Shown: one piece after another, positions 29,032 through 37,653 of the stretch
How the letters are laid out: each line of letters opens with the position of its first letter
Numbering within the stretch: position 1 is the first letter of the stretch
Assembly (NCBI GenBank): GCA_033064195.1
Contig: JARBJD010000316.1
Location: 18,609 to 82,608 of the forward strand
Reading direction: 5' to 3'
Source: Blattamonas nauphoetae
Taxonomy: Eukaryota; Preaxostyla; Oxymonadida
DNA: 64,000 bases
Notes under the pieces: model-generated
Seen by the model: the letters and a program-made list of their open reading frames with translations, nothing else
Told to the model about the DNA's origin: nothing
Databases searched by the model: none
Made by a program: the position numbers and the translations under genes

Positions 29032-32000
29032 ATGGCACTGCTAAAACCAGTCAAGGAAAGAATTCAAGAAATTCGAGATCTCTTTCCGAATGCACAATTT
29101 CAATTTAGTGACGGTCGAACGTATATTCCAGACAGCAAAAATTATCAACATCATCGTTCATTTCTTCTGAATATGCTTCAACACACAGATCTCGAGTTTC
29201 CACATCCAACAAAGAATCTCGATCTCAATCTCATTCCAGATTTTATTGAACAAGTTAAACTTCGACAACAGATGGTGTCAGAAGATCGACTTGCTCACCG
29301 AATGATTGTTGAGAACATGAAAGCAAATCCAAGAGTGAACAAAGATGAACTGAAAAAGCAAGTGTTCAGAATGACATGGAAACTGAAATCAATTGAAGAG
29401 AAACTGATGGATCATTGGATGAAGAATCTGTTAATCATTCAAAAGAAAAATGAACAGATGGAAAAGAGAGAAGTGCAGACATTCGATGGATTTGAAGAAT
29501 GTATACTACTTGCTGAACCACGTGACAAAGCAGCATTCAATTCTTGTCTCATGGATGCACGAAGGAAGTTCAAAAAGAATGAAGTCGAGAAGGTTGAAGA
29601 GAATGGAAAACCATATCAACTGTACTTCCACAATCATCTGAAGAACGTTGAAGAAATCACAACATTCATCAAAGCAGTGTTCGACAAAGAGAAAGACCAT
29701 CCATTCAAGATTAGTATTGACTTTGGAAAGATCATCGAGAGAAAAGACAAAGATGAGACAACTTACAATGACTTCAGACCAGAATTGGAGAACACGTCAA
29801 AGAGTTTCCCAACTGTGATTCGAAGTTCAGGAGACATCAATGAGTATTCTAAGTATGCAATCAATCTTATCAAAGAATCTCAAGAGAGAACACTGATGGA
29901 TACGAAGACAATGTACATAGCATTCCACTCCATTCTGGTTGCGGTCTATCGATTCCCAGTTGCAGGAAAAGCAAATGCGATTCTCACTGAACACATCAAA
30001 ACGAGAAACGTTCGGTACATCGATTCTGAGTTCAACATCTGCTTCTTTCAATCATTGTCGTTCCTCACCCTTCCTGAAGTGCCTGGGAAAAAGATATCAA
30101 TCAATATGAGAAACGTTGAAGCAAAACGATTGTTCGCTGTGCATAAGAAGCTGACCCATCTCAAACCACATCAACTTACTGAGCACTTGCGAAAATATCC
30201 TGGATTTGATATTGCATGTGATATGGAGACAGTCATGCAAGAATGTAACATCACAGTTCACATTTATGAGTACGACGAAGACAAGAAACGTTACTTCCTA
30301 AGTCAATCGTACATCAACGACAATGATGATGCTCGTGTTCTCCCACTTCTGATGATTCCACTCACTGCAACTCTCGTTCATGTCATGTTCATTGTTGATC
30401 CTGAGAAAATCACTGGATATAAACTCTGTCCGTATTGTCAGTCAAGAGGATTCCAAGTCAAAGATTCTCACTTCAAGACATACTACGAGAAGCATCTCAA
30501 AGAGTGCAAAGAGCTTGATGGAAAACATGTGAAGAAGATCACTCTTGACAAAACACCAAGACCATATGTTCCACATATCCTCAACAATAGAACTTATGAA
30601 TTTCTGATGGCACATAAGAGACAAGACGAGTTCAAACCAACGCAGTACTACATCACATACGATTTCGAAACCATGGAAGATCTCATTCTTGACAACTTGT
30701 TCTCTGATGAAAATACTCAGTTGATCTCACATTTAAAACCTCTCTCTGTTGCATCAGCAATTAAAACAAAATCAGGTGTGAAGTCAATCTACTTTGATCT
30801 TCGAGATGGAAAAGACTTCGTGAAGCAGTGGATCAGAGAACTCTTCAAATTTGCAGAGACAGTTCGAGAAGATAACTACTACGAAGACCCTGAAATCCCC
30901 ACACAAAATGAAGTCAGTGTGATTGGATTCAACAGTTCTAGATTCGACATCAATCTCATCTTTCGTGATCTCGTTGACAAGGATTGGAAAGTGGTGAGCT
31001 TTCTTGGATCCACAACAAAGTACAAACAAGTGTTGATCAGACATGAGAGATCACAACAGGTGCTTCGATTCATAGACATGATGTCATACACTGGACCAAT
31101 GACATTGGATAATGCAGGAAAGGCTTTTGGTGGAAACACTACACTTCAGAAATCATTCTTTGCTTACGAATCCTTCGACTCATCAGACTACGACACAGTA
31201 CTGAGCAAACAAGAACCATTCTCTAAATACGAATTCTATTCGAGTCTGAACAACAGTGAAATGTCCGACCCAGATTACCAAATGTACCTTGATGATTGGA
31301 ACAGACAAGGATTCAAGAACCGTTGGGAATACCTCAAGTTCTACAACATCAGAGACGTCGAATGCATGATTGCACCACTAGACACGTTAATCAATTTGAA
31401 CTTCCAGTACAAAGTGGATATGTTGCACAATCTCTCATTGTCAGCGAATGCTTCAGCAATCAAGTATGCTTGTGCGTATAAGGATTTCGATATCGATGAT
31501 GATTTCAATGGAGTGGATCAATCTGGTGAAATAAAAATCACCAAGCAATACTGGAAATACAAGGTTGCATCATACATTTATCAAGACCAGAAAGCACATC
31601 GCAGCACTGATAAAAATGTCACTGAAGCAGATTACGATTGGTTTGTTCAACAGTGCAAGAGAGTGTGCTACATCTGCAAGAGTCACTTCTCACAAGCAGT
31701 TCGACCAACACTGGATAGAATCGACAATTCGAAAGGACATTCAAAAGAGAACGTTAAGATCTGCTGTGACTACTGCAACACATACAAGTCAGACAAAGAT
31801 GAACATCTCACAAGATTGAGAATTCAATTGAAGAAGTATTGCATCTGGAAATCATTACCTATGACTCTGACACATGAGCAGACCTACCATAAACTGAGAG
31901 CAGCAGTGACTGGTGGATTATCGAATGTTCAGCACAGACAGAACATCAAAGACGTGACTCCAATCAATCACTTCACATATGAAGATGGAAAAGTTATCTC

Positions 32001-33423
32001 CAAGGACACAGAACACAAAATGACTCACGTCTGTGGTGTTGATTTCAATTCACTTTATCCAAGTGCTTTCTCATCAATCAAGAACAAGAACAATCCATAC
32101 ACCAAACACAGAATGGTCATGCCAGGACGATGCTTATTCACCGCAACAGGAGATAAAGAATGTCGTAAGATCATCGAAGACAAGAATCAGAAGACACTAT
32201 TTGTTGCAGAATTAAAAGGACATATCGACGAGAAGTACATACATGATTTCATTAACTTCCCACCTATCTTCAGGAACATCGTGGTCAATACAACAGAAGA
32301 AACCATTGGAGAGAAGACATATTCGTTGATGAAGAAACATGGATTAAAGACTGATGACAAACAACGGAAGCTGACACAACTCTTGAGTACACACGATCAG
32401 TATATGTTCTTTTCGACATACTATCTGTGGTTCCTCATCGACTGTTGCCACTTCATTGTAGACGACATTGAGAGTGTGATGGTATTCTCGAGACACGCTG
32501 GATTCGAACCATTTGTGACTTCGTTCATGAATGATCGAATTGAAGCAATGAAGGTTGGAAACAAAGGAAAGGAACAATTCTGTAAGACCAACTTGAATGG
32601 GAGTTATGGATACGATGGAATGAACACTGAGAAATACAACTCGATCACAATCTGCAGTGAGAAGAGAACATACTTGAAGCAGATGATGAAAGGATTTGTG
32701 GCGACAAGAGAGATCAATGAGGACAACTACATCGTGATTGAAGACAGAGAGAAAGCATCGTGCAAAACATGTTTGCAAGAAGCAGTATTCACACTCGACA
32801 ATGCCAAGTTCTGGTATCTGAATTTCGTCTACAATTTCATGTACAAATGTCTTGACATGAACAAGATTCATTTCTGTGAAGGAGATACTGACTCTGCATA
32901 CTGGGCTATCTCAGGTGATCCAAATGCTGGAATTCATCAACAATTTGAACACGTGATTGCTGACAAAGAATTCTATGATGCCCACAAATACGAATGGTTT
33001 CCCAATCCTGAAAAAGGAGTTGATGATGAGAAGAAGTTGTTGGGATTAGCAATTGAAAAGGAAGGTGAACAGATGATCTGTCTTGCACCAAAGTGTTACT
33101 CTCTCGATGAGAAATGTAAGATCAAAGGAGTGTCTCTAAAGAAAACAAATATCACAAGTGACGATTATGTGAAATGTCTTAATGGAGAGAAAACTGTGAC
33201 TACAACACTGAACTTCACCGTAAAACGGTTCAAGCATCATGATGATGCGTTTCAGACGAGAAGAGTCGTGAGTGAAGAGGACACCAATGGATTTGAGATT
33301 GCGAAAAGACAACAACAGAAACTCAGTCTCAGTGGAATCCATCTGAAGGCAATTGTACTTGAAAATGAATCGTGTCCTCCATTCATTCATGGACTGAAAG
33401 CTACTGATTATCTTATTGAATAA
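29032..33423 (+). CDS. polB: Polinton A protein-primed DNA polymerase B
   Basis: 1,463 residues. The N-terminal third has a Cys-protease-like block (NICFFQSLSFL near 333, His in LVHVMFIVD near 447), then a C2H2-type finger (CPYC near 465, HLKEC near 487), as known for many Polinton polymerases. The 3'-5' exonuclease shows YDFETME (about 545), GFNSSRFDIN (about 631) and YNIRDVECM (about 770). A Cys-rich HNH/endonuclease VII-like module (CYIC ... LDRIDNSKGHSKENVKICC, about 876-923) lies between exonuclease and polymerase. Polymerase motifs are DFNSLYPS (about 1,003), KTNLNGSYGYD (about 1,185) and GDTDSAYW (about 1,283). It would replicate the element from its terminal repeats. Confidence 0.92.
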   Translation: MALLKPVKERIQEIRDLFPNAQFQFSDGRTYIPDSKNYQHHRSFLLNMLQHTDLEFPHPTKNLDLNLIPDFIEQVKLRQQMVSEDRLAHRMIVENMKANPRVNKDELKKQVFRMTWKLKSIEEKLMDHWMKNLLIIQKKNEQMEKREVQTFDGFEECILLAEPRDKAAFNSCLMDARRKFKKNEVEKVEENGKPYQLYFHNHLKNVEEITTFIKAVFDKEKDHPFKISIDFGKIIERKDKDETTYNDFRPELENTSKSFPTVIRSSGDINEYSKYAINLIKESQERTLMDTKTMYIAFHSILVAVYRFPVAGKANAILTEHIKTRNVRYIDSEFNICFFQSLSFLTLPEVPGKKISINMRNVEAKRLFAVHKKLTHLKPHQLTEHLRKYPGFDIACDMETVMQECNITVHIYEYDEDKKRYFLSQSYINDNDDARVLPLLMIPLTATLVHVMFIVDPEKITGYKLCPYCQSRGFQVKDSHFKTYYEKHLKECKELDGKHVKKITLDKTPRPYVPHILNNRTYEFLMAHKRQDEFKPTQYYITYDFETMEDLILDNLFSDENTQLISHLKPLSVASAIKTKSGVKSIYFDLRDGKDFVKQWIRELFKFAETVREDNYYEDPEIPTQNEVSVIGFNSSRFDINLIFRDLVDKDWKVVSFLGSTTKYKQVLIRHERSQQVLRFIDMMSYTGPMTLDNAGKAFGGNTTLQKSFFAYESFDSSDYDTVLSKQEPFSKYEFYSSLNNSEMSDPDYQMYLDDWNRQGFKNRWEYLKFYNIRDVECMIAPLDTLINLNFQYKVDMLHNLSLSANASAIKYACAYKDFDIDDDFNGVDQSGEIKITKQYWKYKVASYIYQDQKAHRSTDKNVTEADYDWFVQQCKRVCYICKSHFSQAVRPTLDRIDNSKGHSKENVKICCDYCNTYKSDKDEHLTRLRIQLKKYCIWKSLPMTLTHEQTYHKLRAAVTGGLSNVQHRQNIKDVTPINHFTYEDGKVISKDTEHKMTHVCGVDFNSLYPSAFSSIKNKNNPYTKHRMVMPGRCLFTATGDKECRKIIEDKNQKTLFVAELKGHIDEKYIHDFINFPPIFRNIVVNTTEETIGEKTYSLMKKHGLKTDDKQRKLTQLLSTHDQYMFFSTYYLWFLIDCCHFIVDDIESVMVFSRHAGFEPFVTSFMNDRIEAMKVGNKGKEQFCKTNLNGSYGYDGMNTEKYNSITICSEKRTYLKQMMKGFVATREINEDNYIVIEDREKASCKTCLQEAVFTLDNAKFWYLNFVYNFMYKCLDMNKIHFCEGDTDSAYWAISGDPNAGIHQQFEHVIADKEFYDAHKYEWFPNPEKGVDDEKKLLGLAIEKEGEQMICLAPKCYSLDEKCKIKGVSLKKTNITSDDYVKCLNGEKTVTTTLNFTVKRFKHHDDAFQTRRVVSEEDTNGFEIAKRQQQKLSLSGIHLKAIVLENESCPPFIHGLKATDYLIE

Positions 33424-33446
33424 ACACAAACTTTATTGTTGAAGAA

Positions 33447-33966
33447 ATGAATACACGACAGATCAATGCATTAGTGGATAGGTTACTGAATTGCACACAA
33501 CACTCAAAAGAGAAAATATTCAATGTCAAGTTCAATAGAACCAACACTTTACCAGTATATGATGTCTATGATTCACATGGAGAATATGTCGCAAACGACG
33601 AAACATATTTCGAGGATTGGTTCAATGGTGGATTACCTCCTAATTTAACTATTTCAGATGGAACAAAAGTAGTCTCACAGTTTCTTATTGAATTCTTGGG
33701 AAAACGTTTTAGTGATTGGAGATGTGAAAAAGCATACAAGATGTATAAAGAATATCATCGAAAGTACAATCAACAAGTGACACCAATTCTCTCACCAAGA
33801 GTTCGAAGCCCTGCAGAGGCAAGACCAATACCCATTCCAGTGCAAAGACCAATAGCAATAGAACCACCTGAATATCTAATTATTCCTGGACTGAAGAGAA
33901 ACTTGAAATCAATGGGGTTTGAATATGAATATCCAATGAAGGAGAGGAAGTTCGAAGAGGATGCTG

Positions 33967-33997
<31 letters not shown>

Positions 33998-34364
33998 AGA
34001 TGATGATGACATTATACCAATTTCACAGATGCAGGATCCAATAGAGAGAAATCCCTTCTTCACACCAACCGTGTTCAACCACCCAGTGAGGGAGATCAGA
34101 CAGAATGAACCGACGACACAGCAAGTGCTCAATAAGTTGGCACAAATGAAAGGATTGTTTGATCATCAACAGAGAAACGATTCAGAAGATGAACAGATCA
34201 AAGCTGAGAACTCAATAATGAAAAATCAAAAGCAGATGGAACACTTTATTACATCACACATTCTGGATGCAAATAAAATGAACAGAGACACATTTGTTCG
34301 AGCCTCAATTAACAGAAAAATTGCGAACGAAGATCTTGACTTCATTCTGACACACACAAAATAA
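33447..34364 (+). CDS. Polinton A hypothetical protein with acidic run
   Basis: 305 residues starting 23 bp after the polymerase. Helical N-terminus (MNTRQINALVDRLLNCTQ), a Pro/Arg linker (RSPAEARPIPIPVQRP), a long Asp run (about 172-190) and a helical C-terminus (KNQKQMEHFITSHILDANKM). The counterpart in Polinton B (53,813-54,700) has a nearly identical C-terminal half and a clearly divergent N-terminal half. No family recognised. The RPIPIPVQRP linker could be a protease-sensitive or partner-binding segment, which is a guess. Confidence 0.7.
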
Positions 34365-34469
34365 ATCCCATTCGGGGGAAGATCATTTCAGGATTGGTAT
34401 GAGGAATTCGATCACAGATGGAGTGTAGCACATCCGAGGAAAATTCAGAGAGAAAGAGGAAGTGACAGA

Positions 34470-35435
34470 ATGAGAATTGAGCCACCAACGATACCTAAAA
34501 CAACAGTGAAAATCGTGTATCCATTTCGATCAAAAATGCAGTTCATGTCCAAAGCAATTACTGGTGATCCACAGAAGACATCAGACAGAAAGGTTCCACA
34601 GAATTGTGATCGACCATACTTTTCTCCCAAGTTCGGATCATGGGAAATTGATCTGGTTTTCATTCAATCACCAACGTCGAAAACAGTGCTGCAGATCTAC
34701 CTCTTTGCCATCAACATCAACACTAAGTACCTTGTAGGAATTCCAGTTCTGGATAAATCATGGAGCAAAGTCAAGACTGCAATCAATGACCTGATTAATC
34801 ATCGTGGCGTTAGCGTCAACAACATTCGTGGTGATGGAGAAGCTGCATGGACAAGTGGAGAAGCATCAGAGTTTTTCAAGGATCTGAATGGCAGTACATA
34901 TTTCACAAGCTCACCATTCACTAATCATAATCGAATAGTCGATCGAGTGATCAGAACAATCAGAGATGGATTCCAAGACAATGCGACACAAACGGCAAAT
35001 CATTCCTTGATGAATGAGATGGTGGAATACTACAACGTGACTCCTCATCGAGCGTACTGGAACAAGTTCACTCCACAGCAAGCACAAAATAATAGAGAGA
35101 TAGAGGCACTGTATATCTCCAGTTGCGAAGAGCAATTGAAGAACATCCAAAGACAGCAGACAACACAGGTGTTATGGAAATACAAACCAGGAAACATTCT
35201 ATTGATTCACCTTGATTTGGACAAGACTGTTGCCAAATTTCAGAAGAAGCGTAGACAGTTTCAATTCGTGGGGAAATTCATTGAATACAAACATGGTAAT
35301 GTGGTTGCTACTCTACTGAATGGTCTCACTTGTCTGTCAAAAGTTGTCTACGTTCCGATCCAACACACAAAGTTCCATGCAGACTCTATTGACGACTTAA
35401 CTCCAGAGTTCATTGCGGAATTCGGTCTATTCTGA
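34470..35435 (+). CDS. Polinton A rve-family integrase
   Basis: 321 residues. The RNase-H-like core begins with WEIDLVFIQS (first Asp, about residue 58), then IRGDGEAAW (second Asp, about 120) and the helix HNRIVDRVIRTIRDGF (about 152-168). A C-terminal SH3- or chromo-like part contains WKYKPGNILLIHLDLDK and VGKFIEYKHGNVVATLLNG. Polinton integrases join the element ends to target DNA with a 6-bp stagger, which agrees with the 6-bp duplication around Polinton B. About 97 percent identical by eye to 52,742-53,707. Confidence 0.88.
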   Translation: MRIEPPTIPKTTVKIVYPFRSKMQFMSKAITGDPQKTSDRKVPQNCDRPYFSPKFGSWEIDLVFIQSPTSKTVLQIYLFAININTKYLVGIPVLDKSWSKVKTAINDLINHRGVSVNNIRGDGEAAWTSGEASEFFKDLNGSTYFTSSPFTNHNRIVDRVIRTIRDGFQDNATQTANHSLMNEMVEYYNVTPHRAYWNKFTPQQAQNNREIEALYISSCEEQLKNIQRQQTTQVLWKYKPGNILLIHLDLDKTVAKFQKKRRQFQFVGKFIEYKHGNVVATLLNGLTCLSKVVYVPIQHTKFHADSIDDLTPEFIAEFGLF

Positions 35436-35487
35436 CCTCAGAACTTCGTTCGCTTCAATTTAGTCTAATCTCAATAATGTTTCAGAT

Positions 35488-35504
35488 ATTTTTATTTCAC
35501 ATAA
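35488..35504 (+). promoter_or_regulatory. Box upstream of the small coiled-coil gene
   Basis: ATATTTTTATTTCACATAA lies directly before the ATG at 35,505; the same string precedes the homologous gene of Polinton B (52,673-52,691, minus strand). Confidence 0.5.
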
Positions 35505-35864
35505 ATGACATCACTGAAAATATTAGAACCGTTTGATCCAGAACAAAAGGAGTTCACAAACATCCACGACTTTCAGAGATACTTGGAGAAGAATAGAAAA
35601 GAACTGAATGAGTACACAACTCAGAAACTGAATAGGATGATTCAAATCGATGGATACAGAATAACAAAAATAAGAGGTGAGATAGCACTGAGGAAACGAT
35701 ACGTTGATGCTTCCACTCCTCCTAGTTCACTCTCGATTGATCAGAGATTGTCAGACATTGAAGAATCAATTCGAACGCTGACAGATACTCTCAGCATGAG
35801 GCTTCGAAGTCTTGACGAGATCATTGGGAACCTTCTACAGGAGCTCTCTGACCCTTCTGATTAG
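35505..35864 (+). CDS. Polinton A small coiled-coil protein
   Basis: 119 residues, charged and helical (FQRYLEKNRKELNEYTTQKL, then RLSDIEESIRTLTDTL heptads). The homolog in B is 52,346-52,672. Its 3' end overlaps the 3' end of the convergent ATPase gene by about 30 bp, an arrangement kept in both elements. Function unknown. Confidence 0.65.
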   Translation: MTSLKILEPFDPEQKEFTNIHDFQRYLEKNRKELNEYTTQKLNRMIQIDGYRITKIRGEIALRKRYVDASTPPSSLSIDQRLSDIEESIRTLTDTLSMRLRSLDEIIGNLLQELSDPSD

Positions 35865-36725
35865 TCCATCTTTGTTGATCTCATTCAGTGCAACTCCATC
35901 TGTGTTGTATCGAAGAATGATTGCTTCACACTTTTGTTTTCGTTGGTAGACATTCCAGAACTGTCGAATATCTATTGGTGAGTTCAACTGAGGATAGACT
36001 CGACTGATTCGTTCTTTGTTGAATCCTCCAAAGATCCACATCGAATCGATGTTTGACTTCATGTCAGCTGACAAACTGAAGAGCTCATGCATTGTCAGAA
36101 AGAAAGTGAATTTCGGTTGTCGATTCTCCAGTAACAAGTCCATCATTGTCATTCTATTTTTCGATGTTCTTCGTTCACCAAGTATTCTACGACAGTCATC
36201 AAGGAGGATAATCGTTTGGAGATTCTTCACTGAGAAGTCATCACTGTAAAGTGAGTCGAATAGATCCTCTCTGCATTCATCAGTTATTCTGTCTTGCCAT
36301 TGATTGTCAATAATTTCTTCATACGCAGCTTTTGATTCAGAGAGTTCCAACAGAAATGGAAGTGCATCATCGTATTTGACTGTCACATAAGGAACGTTCA
36401 GTATTGGTTTGAATTTATCGAAGGTTGGATCAGTGTTCTTATCAGTGACAAAGACAAAGAGATGAAACAATTCATTCCTGACATGAACGTTTTGTAGTTT
36501 GGCAACTTCTCGAAGAGCATTAAATGTTTTTCCACTTCCTCTATTTCCAACGAGGACATTGACACTATTGCGATTGAAATTTAAGTCTGGATGAATCTGT
36601 GATTGGACTTCATGAGAAACATTCCTACTAGATGCTTCACTCAATTTAGCATTCACGTATGCTGATAGAGACAAGGGTTCCACCCTCCACGAAACCTCTG
36701 GTTTAGCCATATTCGATTTCTTCAT
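35835..36725 (-). CDS. Polinton A FtsK/HerA-type packaging ATPase
   Basis: 296 residues. Walker A GNRGSGKT at residues 60-67 and Walker B TIILLDD at about 171-177, followed by an arginine-rich stretch (CRRILGERRTSKNR) and a conserved FFLTMHELFSLSADMKSN sensor-type region. Small size and motif spacing fit the genome-packaging ATPases of Polintons and related viruses, which pump DNA into capsids. It is the only minus-strand gene in this part of element A, convergent with the coiled-coil gene and divergent from the gene at 36,787. Confidence 0.88.
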   Translation of the reverse strand: MKKSNMAKPEVSWRVEPLSLSAYVNAKLSEASSRNVSHEVQSQIHPDLNFNRNSVNVLVGNRGSGKTFNALREVAKLQNVHVRNELFHLFVFVTDKNTDPTFDKFKPILNVPYVTVKYDDALPFLLELSESKAAYEEIIDNQWQDRITDECREDLFDSLYSDDFSVKNLQTIILLDDCRRILGERRTSKNRMTMMDLLLENRQPKFTFFLTMHELFSLSADMKSNIDSMWIFGGFNKERISRVYPQLNSPIDIRQFWNVYQRKQKCEAIILRYNTDGVALNEINKDGLIRRVRELL

Positions 36726-36786
36726 TTGTGATTTAACTCTAATTAAAATATACTATTGGTTTTTTTATTTTGTATGAAAACACACA

Positions 36787-37653
36787 ATGACACAAAAGAT
36801 AGTGTACGTTCAACCACAAAGAAAAGCACAAGCGAAGAAACCAAAAATGAGATACGGACCGGAGACTCAAGCAGCATTGAAACGAATCTATGCCGATGAT
36901 GATATTCAAACCAGACGCAATGATGCTCTGTGTAGTCTTCCATCAGCTCGTGAGTATATTACGAGAACTGGACGAAATTGGACTGCAAAAATAGAACAAT
37001 ATGGACAAGTTCCTGATGTGATGGTCTACGATAATGATACTGGAGACCTGATTGCAGTCAATGGTGCCATGCTAACTCCATACAACAGTAGACCAGTCAA
37101 AGAGACAAACTATGCAATGAATCCAACACCAGACATGCGAAGACTGAAACCATACACATCATTCAATCAAGAAAATGGAAGGAAAATCAAAGCTGTACAT
37201 CGGAATTTCCTCAAAAATGGAACATACGATTTGCCAACCAATTATCGAGACATCAGCTATGAAGAGATGAAGACCAAACGATCTCAACAACCATATGCAA
37301 TAATGAAGAGAGCTGTTGGTGAACACATGACAGACACATTGGGAATAACTCGTGCAAATCGAAGCAATCCAGCTGATCCCAGCAAGAATGTGTTAGACAA
37401 TATGGTGTTCAATTCAATTCAATCACAGATTGCATCACTGATGTGGGATCAATGGCTTCATGATCATGTTCAGGACTACAATCCCAGTATGAAACAAAAG
37501 AAAGCCTTCAAAGATCAGATTTATCCAGTGTTTCTCCAAATGATCACTCAAGATACAACGTATTTATCGGAATACTGTACTCGCTATTCAACTCACATAT
37601 CAACAGAAGTTAATAAACTGAAAGCCAAGGCATTCAAAACAGTCACAGATGAG
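36787..37653 (+). CDS. Polinton A conserved hypothetical protein (Polinton B inserted in it)
   Basis: Starts MTQKIVYVQPQRKAQAKKP, basic at the N-terminus, then MRYGPETQAALKRIYADDD. It is homologous along its length to 50,484-51,428 of Polinton B. Polinton B sits inside it, with the duplicated target at 37,648-37,653 and 62,649-62,654. Family not recognised; the position next to the ATPase suggests a virion or assembly role. Confidence 0.65.
37648..37653 (+). repeat. Target site duplication of Polinton B, left copy
   Basis: GATGAG immediately before the element end AGTAGTATAG. The identical hexamer follows the other end at 62,649-62,654. Six bases is the length known for Polintons. Confidence 0.9.

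Larger units (their letters stand above)
26665..37653 (+). mobile_element. Polinton/Maverick A, left part (continues at 62,649)
   Basis: The element starts with AGTAGTTATAG at 26,665, inside a host coiled-coil gene. It has a terminal region (26,665 to about 28,590) related to the terminal inverted repeats of Polinton B. Then come a small gene, DNA polymerase B, an unknown gene, an rve integrase, a small coiled-coil gene, a packaging ATPase and an unknown gene. Polinton B is inserted at 37,653/37,654, and the rest of A resumes after it and runs off the window. A is AT-rich compared with the host DNA. Protein identity to B is very high in several genes, so the two belong to one subfamily. Visible genes look mostly whole; besides the nested insertion there is about one break. 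Its right end, and so its target duplication, is outside the window. Confidence 0.9.
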
